From Cyanoderma ruficeps (Eukaryota > Chordata > Aves > Passeriformes > Timaliidae): a DNA stretch of 64,000 nucleotides. The notes below the pieces were generated by a model. The model saw only the letters and a list, made by a program, of their open reading frames with translations. It did not search any database and was not told where the DNA came from. Each line of letters opens with the position of its first letter. Position 1 is the stretch's first letter. Positions 36,575 through 48,876 of this stretch are shown piece after piece. Where the stretch lies: the NCBI GenBank assembly GCA_008694505.1, contig VZDJ01004378.1, forward strand, positions 3,336,149-3,400,148, written 5' to 3'. Position numbers and translations under genes: made by a program.

Positions 36575-39500
36575 GTAATGTCCTTGGGTGGGGATACATG
36601 GACCCCCCGAGCTCCTTTCCTCGCCGTAAGCCTGAGCGGTGTGCGGGGCCGGCGCTGCTCGCCGTCATTGCTGCCGGCCCGGGGACGTCCCGCTGTGCCT
36701 TGGTTCGGGTTTCCTGGGCGCTCTTGCGACGGAGCGGGGCCCCGTCCCGGCCCAGCAGGGACCGTAGTCGGCAGTTGCGGCACCGGGTCCAGCGACACCG
36801 GCATTTCTGTGGCTCCCGCTGAGTGCGTCTGGCGCTTCCTGCCACTCGCGCGACTTCTGCTAAACTTTCCTTGTTCCCTGTGACCCTGAAAAACAAGTGA
36901 TCCTCTCAGAATTAGATTTCAGGTTTTTTGTTTTGTTTATTTTAGTAAAGTGAAAATAAGTCAGGAAAGCGGATGAAGGGCTTGAGGGGATCGCTTGTAA
37001 GGAGGTGATTGTAAAAACAACCATCAGTGGGATGCTGGGCTCTTAACTTATATTTCAGCGTTCAAATCCCACGTTTATTTAGATGCTTTTTTTTTTTTTT
37101 TGAAAGACACCATCTCCGTTTAATCTGCAGCTTCTTGGCGATTGTTCAGAGGCTCTGTCAAAGAAGCTCTCAGACAGCTGGCCACAGTCCTGCCGGCAGT
37201 GCTCAGGTTGTCCACTTTATTTATTTACTGGAACTGAACACTGAGGCTGGCTGCTAGGGTGGTAGCCTGGAGTTCTGGCTGGCTCTCCTGCATTCCCAAA
37301 ACCTTATGTGCAACATTAGTCTGTAACTGAGAATTGAGGAAACAACTGGTGGTTGCATTGTCCTAAGAACGACCTATTAGAAAAAAAAAAAAATCCAAAC
37401 AAAAAAACAGCCCTCTACGCCCCTCCCAAAAAACCTTCAAATACCCAACCTGTTATTAATACAGACAGTATCAGTTTCAGCAGCACATTGGTACACAGTG
37501 ACACAAAATTAACTGTCAAACGATACTACAGTATTTTAAAGTGTTAAGGCAGATGTGTGACCTGTGTAGCCGTAAAATTGCCACTTCTTCTTTCATCTGT
37601 TTAGTTTATTACTGGTGATATTGGACAAAGGGTGGAGCTGTGCTACGCTTAGTTGAATTCTAGGCCAGTACTGTAGCACTGCATTTAAAAAACTCAGAGT
37701 ACACTTAATTGATTTGCATTTAAGAAGACATGATGCAGTAAAAATGTATTTATTGAAGAACTGATAGTGCTTGAATCCTTTAAAATTCCTGAAATGGCTT
37801 CTGGGACTGCTGTGCTAAGCAATAAAATAAGTTTTAAAAGTTACTGTTTTAAAAGTAACCATTTAAATTAAAATAGTGTCTTTTGTGTTTCAAGGACTTC
37901 TGTGTGGCGTTTCATGCTTCCTAACCCTTTTTTGGTGCATCCACATGCAAAGTTGAAATAACTCTTTTTAATATCGAATCTAATTAAAGATCAATAGTTT
38001 AAATGATTTGTGTGGCCACACTGTTCCTCAAAATTAGTTGCTTATGCTTTGCAACTTTGGGCACTAAAGAGTTTGTCAAACTGGAAGTAGTTCAGCTGAA
38101 ATGTAGTTGCTAAGTTCAAAACTGTAATCCTGAAAAATAATCAGCTGCTGCTATACCCCATTATAATTTAATGTTACCTTATTTTTTCACTTTGAGGTTC
38201 TGTGGATGTCTAGAGTTGGTCTTATTCAAGAACTGGCACCAGTCCAGTCAGGACGAACTGGTAGCTTGGTCCCTGTGTTAGGCTTAACTAATGCTGGTGT
38301 CTAAAAGTAAAACAATTTTCTTGTCCTTGAGGAAGTATAATTAATTTAGTTCTTAGGTACAAATATAAAGAGGCTTTAGGGTTCTGTGTTGCTCCCAGAA
38401 TTGTATATTTTTTGTTCAGTGGTCATTAAATGTAATACTCATTTAATGTACTCATGTATGTAAAGCATTTTCATCACCCTGAGAGGAGTAAGTAAAGGGC
38501 TGGATTTCCAACTCTGTAAACTGTGGCAGATACTGAACACTAGTGGATCATGGTGCTCCACAGTTCACCTGGCACCTGGAAAGAAGGACACTGTCCTATA
38601 AATCAGGATTTGACCCTGCTGAGGCAGAGAAGGCAGTTAGAGCAAAGGTTCACCGCTCTCCAAGTGTTGTTCTGACCTCACAGGCATTACACAGTGACAC
38701 TGACACCACCAGGAGCAATGCAGATGTGTAGAGTGTCATGAAATCCATCCCATGCGCAGCTGCTGCTCCTTGTTCTGTCAAGGATTGTTTACAGCACTGC
38801 ATTCATCTGACAGCTGAACAACACTCTCTTTTCCTTAGTAACTCACCTGGGCAGGCCCATCTTCACACAGTGGGAAAGGGTGAAGTCTTCTTAGCTCCTT
38901 GAGAGGAAGGCTTAGACAGCTATCTTCAGGAGAGGTTTCCAGACCTTTGTGGAATACAAATAGAATCATTTTCATGAAGATGGACACATTTTAACCTCTT
39001 GTCTGTGTTTTCTGTAAGTTTGCAAAGTGTTCTTTTAAGTGTCTCTTGGTTCTATCTCTTTTCATCTCTTTTTTGGGGGGGGGATTCNGTTTTTTGTTTT
39101 TTTGGTTTTTTGCATATTCTATTTAGAGAGCTACATGTCTCACCTGGGTTTGTAGATCCAGAAATATCTCAAGTATCAAAAACCCTTATTGGCTTGAGTC
39201 TTCTCAGCTTTTACTTTCAGAACTAGAGAACAGGGTTGGTTATTCACAGCAAACAGTGTGACATTTTAACATAATTCAAGCATGCTTCCTGTTGTTTGAA
39301 GGTTTCAAGTGATCCCAGGGAAATACCTTGAGTTATCTTAGTTCAGCCTCTTGTGGCAAATTGGTTTTTATTTGTGCCGTTTAATGGATATTGTGCAGAA
39401 TTCCGACAAAGCATCTGTTGCTGGTGATAGCACATATGCACACACAGTCTGGGGAAAATGTTTAATGGTATCTTCCTGCACATTTGTATAGGTAAAGACT

Positions 39501-41868
39501 GAGATTCCAGCAGTGGAATGTCCCCACACATTTAATTTAAAGGACAGTTTACCTAATAAAGATCTTCTGTGACAAGTACATTAAGTAGTCATTTCACCCA
39601 TATATTGTATCACACTATGGCCACTTGTAACTAGTTTTGAGTGTACTGGAAAGGAATTGAGAAGGGAATTAGAACAACTGATGCATCCATGCCTGCAAGG
39701 ATGTGTGGTGATGAGCCTCTCCTCAGCTGTTTTAATACCCTGCTCAATTTTTGCCAATTTTCTGCATGGTTCAGAAGTCTAGGTTTTGGCATTCATGTCT
39801 GAAATCTTTACCTGCACACTCTGTTTGTCTTTCATATACTTTTGTCAGTATTACTCAGAATCAGGAGACATGAGGTAAAAGACAACAGAAAGACAATGAC
39901 TTTGGCTAATTCCTGCTGATGTGGAATCCTTTTGGTTTTGTTCAAAGCACACATAGTCTTTTGAACAATGTAGTTCCAGTTTCCATACTTACAGATTTAT
40001 TCTAGGCCTTAATAGAAAGAAATATAAATGTAGACAAAAATCTATACTGTTACAGTGCTTTTAAATATTTTACAGCTGTTTGTCATGTGAAGTTGCAGGG
40101 GTTTTTTTTATTTTATTTTAATGCTGAAAGCCAATAATGAAGAGATTAAATAAGTTGTTTAAGGCCCAGAGCAACTTGCACCAGATGACAAATGGATTCT
40201 GTCAGGTAGGACTAGAAACCTTTCAGGCTAGAGAAGGAACTTTGCTTGAGTTGTGTGTGTTTTGCTTTTGGAGGTTACACTAGAAGCTTTATGTGTTTGA
40301 AGGGGTCGCATTCAATGCCAAGAGACTGAATCAAGCTACTTATAGCCAAGTAAGGATTTAGAATTGAGGAATGGTCTAGCATGAAGGTTTGCAGAGGCTG
40401 ATATACCATCCTGTGCAGTTCAGCACAGAGCACAAAGTTGCTGAGATCAGTGGATGGTATACAGCCCTGCATCTGGTGCTCGTAAATGTGAGGCCCTCTG
40501 TCTTTTCCATACACCTCACAAAGACAGGACAGTTTGTGGTGTCGTCATCTGGGCCATATATATACAAGACTGGTGTGGTACTGGAGCAGGCTGACAGTAA
40601 AAGGTTTTGAAATCTGATGCCCAACCTCTGCATGTGCTTTTGGCAATGAATTTGTGGCATCACTCCTGTTTCTAGTAGGCAAGTTCCAGCTCAGGAAAGC
40701 TATCACAATTAGTATTCTTAGTGGAAAGCATAAGGATTGATTTGGACTGAAACACGAATTACTCTCTTTCCCTGGAGCTGATCCTCCAGGGCAATTTGAG
40801 GTGAAGTTTTTTCCCATTTCTCTCTTTGACTTGACAGAGGTATGTAGGAAGCACAGAGAAAGTGGCCATTCTCTGCCTGTTCCAAAGTTGTCAAAAGAAA
40901 TCCCTATTTTAAGTTTCACTTTAGGGAACAAATACATTTTTTATGTGAGTTTATAAAAGCTGTGTATTATCTTTCTTTTCTGTGTCTTTTGATGTGCGGC
41001 AGTTTCTTTATGTCTCTTCTTTGACTCTAGTCTGAGCTGTGCTCCTGAACCTCCAGTGAGTCGTGTGGGTCATAGGCAAAGACACTCAGAGATGTTTGCA
41101 GTTTCAAAGCTTCATCCTGAGAGTTTTCTAGGGCAATGGCTAGATGTATCTTTAACTGAACAGAATATCTTCAGTGTTTATCACACAATAAATAATTATT
41201 TAAAACAGAAGTGTTAACATATCTCTGCCCTTTAGGTATTAATGGCACAATGGTAGTAGCTGCCATGTTGGTTGTTCTGTCAGCCTTTCTTTCCTCTGCA
41301 AATCCTGTCCCTAGAATCGTCTAAGTTTTTGCTTTTGGCTAAACTTTGCATGTGGCATTTCAGCATGGAAATGAATTTGTGTCAGACTAGGTTTAAAATT
41401 GGGTGAGTAAGTTATATATGTGTGGAGAGAAAAAGGCAGCATCTGTGATCCCAGCACAACTGACTCTGTTCTGAACTAGTGTTTGGAGTGTTCAGCATGT
41501 CATTACTCCATATGACCGAATTTTTCCTGCAGAAAGAGCAAGAGGTAGATTTCTATCAGTAGTTCCATATTGGTACTATTAAGAATCAGCGCAGGAGTCG
41601 CTGGTGTAGTGTGATGAGAACTTGATCCTCAGTAGAAAGTGACACGGAAAAAAGAAAAAAAAAATTAAATTTACCTATTTGGTAGCATGGTAGATTGCAA
41701 ACAGGAAAATGAACAAAAATGAAATCCTTTTGTGTTTTGGGGTATTTCCAAGCCCCTGGATAAGCATGTGGTGTGCTAGTGAGTATTTCCAGCACCCTGA
41801 TGGTCTGTTGGCTTTCACTTCCAGAAGAACTCAAGAGTGGTGCATGGAAGTGGATTCAGATTCTAAGC

Positions 41869-41912
41869 AGTATATCTTGTGATGTACAGAAGTATATCTT
41901 AGGATGTACTGA
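41869..41912. repeat. 22-bp imperfect tandem duplication
   Basis: AGTATATCTTGTGATGTACAGA (41869-41890) is followed directly by a copy with three differences (41891-41912). It is a small intronic slippage duplication. Confidence 0.8.
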
Positions 41913-42963
41913 AAAATAAATATCACATAAAGCATGTGTGCTTTGTATCTCCTTGGTGTGAATGTTGATAGTATTTCAAAGGAAACAGCAGTATTGTACC
42001 TGTTATTCCATGTGTGTATGATCATCTCCATGATAGTAGATTTCAGAATTATCATCTCATCTTTTAGACAGATGATGTAGATTTTTATTTGAGATGCATA
42101 AGGTAATTGCTAATGTCAGAGCTGTACCCTGGCCCCAGATCTTCTTAGGCACTGAATTATTCTTGCCACACCACAGTAGTGTTTTCACTGAGTGACTCTT
42201 CCCTATTTTAATGCATAAAGCCATTTATGTTTAATAGCACTTCTTGTAAGAAATACAGATATATTTTTGTTCTTTTATAATAATGACTGTTTTTCTTGGT
42301 CTTGTTTTGTTTGGGTGGTTTTTTTGGGGGGGGGAGTGGAGCGCGACTTTTTTATTACAAGAACAGAAATCTAGATAAATATTATATAATTGTTTGCCAT
42401 GGGTTGATCTTTTATTTTGTAGTAATCTGTTCTTATTACTGGACTCTGTGCTGTAAGTGTAGAGTAGCACAAAAAAAAAAAAGCATTGCAGTCTGTGCTG
42501 AATTTATTTGTTTATCTTAGGCAAAACTGACAAATCTACAGGAGTCCCCCTGGTATGTTGCATTCACATGTTCCAAAGCTATCAAGTTTAATGTGGATGT
42601 GGAACAGCCATAAGAAAATGATTAACTATAATGGCTTGAGGAATAAAAAGGCATTTATATAATATAACAGGAATCTATATACAGAGTCTACAGGGCATCG
42701 CTGATAGCTCAGAGGTGGCTTGGATAGTAGTAATCATCAACCTCTTCTGTAGTTCAGCTTTCCCATTACAATGAGAAAATGTTTTGAATACCCATCTGGT
42801 CTTATAACAAAGGAAAGAAGAGTGCCATGTAGTTTTACGAAATTCTTTGATATCAACAGAAAACATTCTGTCTTAGAAAATTCAGCTTCAGCTGGTAGAA
42901 GGGTCCACTTCTTATAACACCTTTATTTTAACTTGTTCAATATAAACTTAGTCTACATTGTTT

Positions 42964-43014
42964 CCACTCACTTCTCCACTCACTTCTCCACTCTCTCACT
43001 TTCCACTCACTTCT
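42964..43014. repeat. 12-bp minisatellite, unit CCACTCACTTCT
   Basis: Perfect 12-bp units lie at 42964-42975, 42976-42987 and 43003-43014. A degenerate unit fills the gap (42988-43002). The sequence is pyrimidine-rich and intronic, and likely variable between individuals. Confidence 0.85.
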
Positions 43015-44324
43015 CAGAATGGTCACTCATTTCCGGCCTGGGGTTGCTCATACCTGGTTGATTTCCATTCTGTTACATTCACTGTCTTTTGGCTTAAGTA
43101 ACTTTTGTATCTAATAGTAGATTCTTTTTGTAGATAGCAGCGATATCATTTCTTGCTCTTTGTTTTACTCGATGGAATGACCCAACCTCTCTTTTATATT
43201 CACTTACAGAATTTGGTCTCTGCACTCAAGTCACCTTTTCTGATTTTGTTTCTGGTTTTCATTACTTTTGACTAGAAGTTAGTGGGACAAAATTGAGTCC
43301 TATTTCTACAGTCATAACTCACTGTAATACACCTACACTGCTCTGCTGGTCAGCCAGAGGCTCTGCTCCTGGAGGCCAGGGCCAAGAGCTGTGGGACCAC
43401 AGCCAGGAGAAGTAGGGCAGGCCAGGAAAGGCCTGGGAACGTTTTGGTAATTGTTAAAGTTTGTGAAAGGGGGACCTGTATTTTGGAAGGATGGACAGAA
43501 GAACAGCAATTCTGCTGAGCATGTAATGAGTTTGCTATTGTATTCTGTGGCCTCTCTTCCCAAAATCAATTTTGACACAATTGACCAACAGCTGGTGAGC
43601 TAATGACCAAAGGTTAATGCAGTGTCTTGAATCACATGCCCACTAACTCTGTCAAGGCATTTTAAAGAGCAACAGTGTTTAAAAGACTCTTTTGTAACAA
43701 TGATGTCTTCCTCTGTGTGTGTGTGCGCGCTGTAGCTGGCAGTCCCTTCAACAGCAGTTCTCTGCCCAAATGGTGTGGGTATCTCCTCAAAGCAGGGGTT
43801 CCTTCCCCATTTCCTCAAAGCAGATTGATGGTCATTCAGTTGGAAATTTGGGGACTTTTCTGATTTCATGTAGTAAGAGAACATTGTAAAATGATGTTAT
43901 CCTGAATGTCTAGAGACTGCAGGAGAATTTTCAATGGACAATAAGGAAATGAACCAGACAACTAGGTGATGATCAAAGCCTACTGAGCCTGAGTTGCCCT
44001 TACCTTGCCTCATTTCCTGCTGGGTTGGTGGAATTAAGATTGCAACAGCATATCAGACATTCAGCTGTTACAAGAAGAGCACCATTAAACTCCATGCAGC
44101 CTTACACCACTTTACGATTTGTTAATTTGTCCTTTCTCTTGTCCCTGTCAAATAATTGATCTTAATTCTGTAGTTATCTCAAGGTAGTGCAACACTAGAA
44201 AAGAAAACTTCTCTGAATTTTTTCACACATTCAGCTTAACTCTATTTATTAGTATGACTGATATGAAGAAATACACCTAAACCAAAATTGTGTGAACATG
44301 CAGAATGCAAGTCCCAGTTCTCAC

Positions 44325-44405
44325 CCGTAGGTTTCGAGCAGTACCCATTGATTTCTCTGGCTATTACTTATAGTCTGCTGTGTGGAGTAAATAATCCAGC
44401 CCTTG
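44325..44405. repeat. possible decayed ancient amniote palindromic repeat
   Basis: The stretch around GAGCAGTACCCATTGATTTC and TGGAGTAAATAATCCAGCCC resembles the family, common in reptile and bird genomes, built around GAGTAGTCCCATTGACTTCA and its complement. It is heavily diverged. The call is from pattern memory only. Confidence 0.3.
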
Positions 44406-45857
44406 AATTGCTCTACTGCATTTAAGCAAGTCCACTGGAGTGAATCCATGGTCATCTGCTTGAGCATTTTTGTTTGGTTTTTACGAGCTTTTCCATGGCA
44501 TCACTAACTCTGCTAAACTACAGAAAATAGGAAACTGTTGCTTGTTCCGGGGAAACACTGGATTTGTTTAGCTCATTTCATCACTAAATCCACAGGAGGG
44601 TTTTCCAAGCTGCCTTCCAGTATTCTTAGTTGTTTCCTCTTGCTCTATTTCCCTGTTTTAAGCCTCCAAGTTGTTGGTCAATTAATGTGACAGGAGCCCC
44701 GTAGGTTACGTTTGTTCATGGCAGACATGTCTTCTCTCATTAGTCCAGCCCTAAGAGCTGCAGAGTTTTAACGTCTCGGCCGCCGTGTAGCAGTCTGTTT
44801 GCAGTGAAATGCTGAAGCAATACAAGCGTCTGCATTGAGGTGGGGGGAGGCTCACGCCAGAGCTGAAAGGGAACATCTTAATGTACAGAGACTTGGGCTT
44901 TCTTCTGTTTTGCTGATTTTTATTTCAAACCCCATTCACTTCCAGATCTCAGTTATTTCCCTGTCTGTTATAATTGTAGAGAGCTGAGTCCTGACCATTT
45001 TGTTATTTGTGTTGCATGTTAAGGCTGAAGGCTTTGCTGTCACTGAGAGACTTGAAGACTGCACACACACATTTAAATGTTTTGGATACAAATTTGCTAA
45101 TCTTGAATTAAAAAATCTGCCTCCGAGCTGTGATACAGGAAAAACATATTTCATTGGCAAAGTTTATCACTTCATTAAGATTTCCTGTAACTATTTTTCT
45201 TTAATTTTTTTTTTTGCTGTATTTACCAAGCTTTCTTTGAATCTTGTCACACAATTTAACTTCCAAATCAATGGTCATCTATTAAAAATGTTTACAGTAG
45301 TGTCTTGTCATTATTAAATATTTCTGCAAGTGAATTAGTAAGAGATTGCATCTTATTTATTCCATCTTTTTAGGAAGTTGCTTCCAAGAATTCTCCAACC
45401 AAGCCAGCATGTTACAGTTCTAATCCCAAGTGCCTAATATTTTTCAGTGATAGTCAATTTTAGCAATTTGATATGGCCATTAAATATTGAAAGCCAAAAT
45501 GAATGATACATGTATATAATTGTGCTATTTATTTTTGCAGAACTTTTTTCAGAGATGCATAAACAGTATTATTTCAATATTATGGTGGAAATCAGAAAGT
45601 GTTTCCTAAACTCAGCCTATATGAAATTTGAATATAGCATTGCACATCAAATTTTGATAAGAAAAATTATAGTGAACTGTCTAATATTACTTTAGATTTC
45701 CCAGTTAATTGCACAGATATGGTTCATTCATTATAAAAGTAAGCATTCTATACATTCATTAGCAATATTATTTAATTTTTTTTTGTTCTGCATCAACACA
45801 TTTTCAGCATAACTCATGCAAACCCAAGAAAATAAGTGAATTAAAATTCAACAGGGC

Positions 45858-45952
45858 ACTTAGCCCTTCTCCAATTGAAATTAATGGGCATTCTGCTTTA
45901 AATTTGAACTGAAGTTGAATTTATTGTTAATAGAATTAGGCCAAAATGTATA
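45858..45952. repeat. possible decayed ancient amniote palindromic repeat
   Basis: Segments such as GCCCTTCTCCAATTGAAATT, AATGGGC and the closing GAATTAGGCC recall the ancient repeat with CCCATTGAAGTCAATGGG cores seen in turtles, crocodilians and birds. Divergence is high and the limits are uncertain. Confidence 0.3.
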
Positions 45953-46982
45953 TATAGTCTTCTTGCAAATTTCTTTTAGGAAATTGAATTATAAACAGGA
46001 TAAAATGATAGGAAATGATGTTTTATGACAGCACAAGATTTCTGTTCATGCATAGAATAATGATTATTAAAGCTAGAGAACATAAGCATTGCTCTGTTCT
46101 TGTTCCTCACAGTGTATAAATGACAACTCTCTCCAATCCATCTTTAAATCCTTTAAAGAATGAAACTTCTCCTGTTTCTCCTGGCATACAGTACACTCTC
46201 CCACAGAATGTTTCCTATGAAATTAAGCCTGGATTTTCCTTGAATTTTTTCTAACTGAAATATTGACTGTTGGTTATATAGATCCTAACTATTATGATGG
46301 CGATTAGTTTTGCACAGGCTTTGGAAGTCTGAGGATTTCAAATACAGTTTCTTTGAACTCATGGTAAGGGATGACTTTGTGCACCTACATCCCATCAAAA
46401 TTTCACTTAAAAGCCTAAGTCCACAAAAATAGTTGTTGGATCCTTCTCAATTCAGTAGATGCCTCCTCCCCAGGATTTCTAAGTTTTGTAGATATGGAAG
46501 GTTTAATGTTTTGATCCCCTGCATGAATGATGAACTTGTTATGTGGTCATAACTTCTGCTGAACAAAGGCTCTCCTATCTCTCCCATTTTGACTTCCTGT
46601 GGTGGAACCAATCTTCCTGAAAAACACCCCTTAGAAAAAACGGGGGAGGAAGCAGTTTAGTTTTAAATTTGATTCAATTCCTCTCTATATTTTTTTCCGC
46701 TCAGTGTTGCACAGATGCTTGCTTGGATCTCCAGGAGAGGTTGACACCAAGCTGGAATAAAAATTTGTAGATGAAAAAATAGAAACATGTACTCTTTCTG
46801 GAATGCATGCTGGATGGTAGCTCAGCAAACACTGTAAGCTAAGTGCTGTCTGTGATGCTTCTTTTGGTGGTGTTCAGCATCATGGTGCTCAGCTGCTTCT
46901 CTTCCTCCCCCGTCCCCACCTTTTTTTTTAGCATTTTCTTTTCCCCTTTCTCCCCCACATTTTTTTTTCCCCCCTCCCCCAG

Positions 46983-47024
46983 CCAGCACCTGTATTAACC
47001 TGTGTTGCCTTTCCTCCTTCCCAG
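46983..47024 (+). promoter_or_regulatory. GPR37: alternative in-frame 3' splice-site segment of GPR37
   Basis: A strong acceptor-like site (T9 C6 T C5 AG, ending at 46982) lies exactly 42 nt before the conserved acceptor at 47024. The 42 nt are 14 open codons in frame with exon 2. Use of this site would insert 14 residues between E237 and V238, at the outer end of TM3. Family conservation supports 47024 as the main acceptor, so use of 46982 is only a possibility. Confidence 0.35.
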
Positions 47025-47843
47025 GTGGCCTCTCTGGGGGTGACCACGTTCACGCTGTGCGCGCTCTGCATTGACCGGTTCCGTGCCGCCACCAACGTGC
47101 AGATGTATTACGAGATGATCGAGAACTGCGCCTCCACCACGGCCAAGCTGGCGGTGATCTGGGTGGGCGCCCTGCTGCTGGCCCTGCCCGAGGTGGTGCT
47201 GCGCCAGCTGGCCAGGGACGACCCCGAGTACAGCGGCAGCCCCCCAGGTGAGCGCTGTGTGGTGAAGATCTCCACGGCGCTGCCCGACACCATCTACGTG
47301 CTGGCTCTCACCTACGACGGGGCACGCCTCTGGTGGTACTTCGGCTGCTATTTCTGTTTACCCACCCTCTTCACTATTACCTGCTCCCTGGTGACAGCCA
47401 GGAAAATCAGGAGGGCAGAAAAAGCCTGTACAAGGGGGAACAAACGGCAAATTCAGCTGGAAAGTCAGATGAACTGCACAGTGGTGGCTTTGACCATTTT
47501 ATATGGATTTTGCATCATTCCTGAAAACATTTGCAATATCGTGACTGCCTACATGTCCACAGGGGTCTCTCGACAGACTATGGACCTCCTCCATCTCATT
47601 AGTCAGTTCCTTTTGTTCTTTAAGTCCTGTGTTACCCCAGTTCTCCTTTTCTGTCTCTGTAAACCTTTCAGCCGGGCCTTTATGGAATGTTGCTGTTGCT
47701 GCTGTGATGAATGCATCCAGAAGTCTTCCACAGTGACGAGTGATGACAATGACAACGAGTACACCACAGAGCTGGAACTCTCCCCGTTCAGCACCATCCG
47801 TCGCGAAATGTCGACTTTTGCGTCTGTGGGGACTCACTGTTAA
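47025..47843 (+). CDS. GPR37: GPR37 exon 2: TM3-TM7 and cytoplasmic tail
   Basis: Second coding exon, continuing in frame from exon 1 (residues 238-509) to TAA at 47841-47843. It contains TM3 with IDRF (253-256) in place of DRY, TM4 (about 278-297), the loop-2 disulfide partner C315, TM5 (about 339-361), TM6 (about 385-410, no CWxP) and TM7 (about 426-448). TPVLLF (441-446) stands where NPxxY is usual. These departures are normal for the GPR37 family and fit its unconventional signalling. The tail has six consecutive cysteines (459-464), likely palmitoylated, and an acidic [11 protein letters not shown] segment. It ends in GTHC, reported for the mammalian protein to bind the syntenin-1 PDZ domain. 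The sequence is almost identical to mammalian GPR37 except in extracellular loop 2 (about 300-313). The frame is intact. It begins with a GTG valine codon after the acceptor, not a start codon. Confidence 0.97.
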   Translation: MASLGVTTFTLCALCIDRFRAATNVQMYYEMIENCASTTAKLAVIWVGALLLALPEVVLRQLARDDPEYSGSPPGERCVVKISTALPDTIYVLALTYDGARLWWYFGCYFCLPTLFTITCSLVTARKIRRAEKACTRGNKRQIQLESQMNCTVVALTILYGFCIIPENICNIVTAYMSTGVSRQTMDLLHLISQFLLFFKSCVTPVLLFCLCKPFSRAFMECCCCCCDECIQKSSTVTSDDNDNEYTTELELSPFSTIRREMSTFASVGTHC

Positions 47844-48330
47844 TTGACCTTAGGACTTTAATTCCTGTATCTTTTTTCCTTTCTCTTATTTTTTACTTCA
47901 TATTTTTCTTCTTGAAGCAAAATTCAGGAAAAAAAATCACTGTTAAAAACTACTCTTGAAACCAATCTGTATTAACAGTTATGCTTTGGAAAATAATTTG
48001 TTTGGTTATTAAAAGGAAAGAAAGAGAAAGAGAAGGAGAGCCAGCACTCAGTTTTAAATCATGAGATTTTATATGATGCTAGGATTCCATTGGGTGAGGA
48101 GGTTGATCCATATCAATCCACTTTTTTTTAATTGTGTAGTATTTTTTTTATAATCACTGTAAAATGATTATATAGATATTGTGGGCTTTGCAAGGTGTTT
48201 TCATGTAAAAGACGTGGTGGAAAGTATTTGAAAGTAGTTTTAATCCAATTACTGTACACTATTTGGAGAGGACTTGGGCTTCAGAAAATTTATAAAGTAG
48301 CATAAAAATAAATGAGGTTTTATTCTTTAA
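47844..48330 (+). terminator. GPR37: GPR37 3' UTR with candidate poly(A) signal
   Basis: AT-rich sequence follows the stop codon. The first canonical AATAAA is at 48308-48313, with T-rich sequence after it. Others lie at 48802-48807 and near 49370. An ATTAAA at about 48008-48013 is a weaker option. Which one is used cannot be decided from sequence, so the 3' UTR could be about 0.5, 1.0 or 1.5 kb. Confidence 0.45.
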
Positions 48331-48876
48331 CTTGATTGTCAATCTGCATTTAACAAAGACACCTATGAGTAGTATTAAATTTCCTTAATAAGTAAAAAAA
48401 ATCTTTGCATATTGTAATTTAGGTGGCCATATTTAATTAACATTTGGGTACTTACACTTGGAGGATATAATTACAGTGTTTAAGGAAGATGGTTATAATG
48501 GTATTAGATTTATAGGAGTGGGCTTTTTTAATGTTATATTATGATGGTTCAATGTGCCTCACTGAAAATTTTCTTAACCTGCAGGTATACAAAATCTTGA
48601 GTTATTTTATACTTCTTACACAGAAACACTCACTTTATCACTGAATTTTGTCTTGTGCAGTTTCAAAATCAAGATTCTTTCCAGTATGCTATTGGTTTTA
48701 CGCTCAGTTTATGTCCTCCATCTCTGTATATATAGCTCCTACTGGCTTCAGTAAGAGTCTCATTGCAGAGAAAGGCATTTTTTTGCCAGAGGTTTGCTGA
48801 CAATAAATGTGAGGGACTGAAACATGGAGAGTGAATTCCTTCTTTTTCAAAAGGTACAAACACACTTGAACACTTG

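Larger units (their letters stand above)
34430..36870. promoter_or_regulatory. GPR37: CpG island and promoter region of GPR37
   Basis: Base composition jumps from AT-rich to extremely GC- and CpG-rich at about 34430 and falls back near 36870. The island covers about 1.4 kb upstream of the GPR37 start codon, exon 1 and the first 300 bases of intron 1. GC-box-like runs (for example GGCGGGGCGGGGC near 36180) are abundant and no TATA box stands out, which fits a broad CpG-island promoter with dispersed starts. Long open frames on both strands (for example minus 34536-35591 and 35558-36415) result from the lack of AT-rich stop codons and are not genes. The transcription start cannot be fixed from sequence. 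Confidence 0.85.
36575..47024 (+). other. GPR37: GPR37 intron 1 (10.45 kb, phase 0)
   Basis: The intron starts GTAATG at 36575 and ends CCTTCCCAG at 47024. It falls between complete codons (GAG | GTG), as in other vertebrate GPR37 genes. The donor lacks the usual G at +5. The 3' end has an unusually long pyrimidine-rich stretch (about 46900-47022) with several extra AGs. Inside the intron are short tandem duplications, a pyrimidine minisatellite, two possible decayed palindromic repeats and a possible regulatory block near 44680-45190. No nested gene is seen. Confidence 0.93.

Noticed and set aside
36346..36822. Plus-strand frame overlapping GPR37 exon 1 in another phase
   Set aside because: It is a shadow of the real coding frame, which has clear family identity. 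This one has none.
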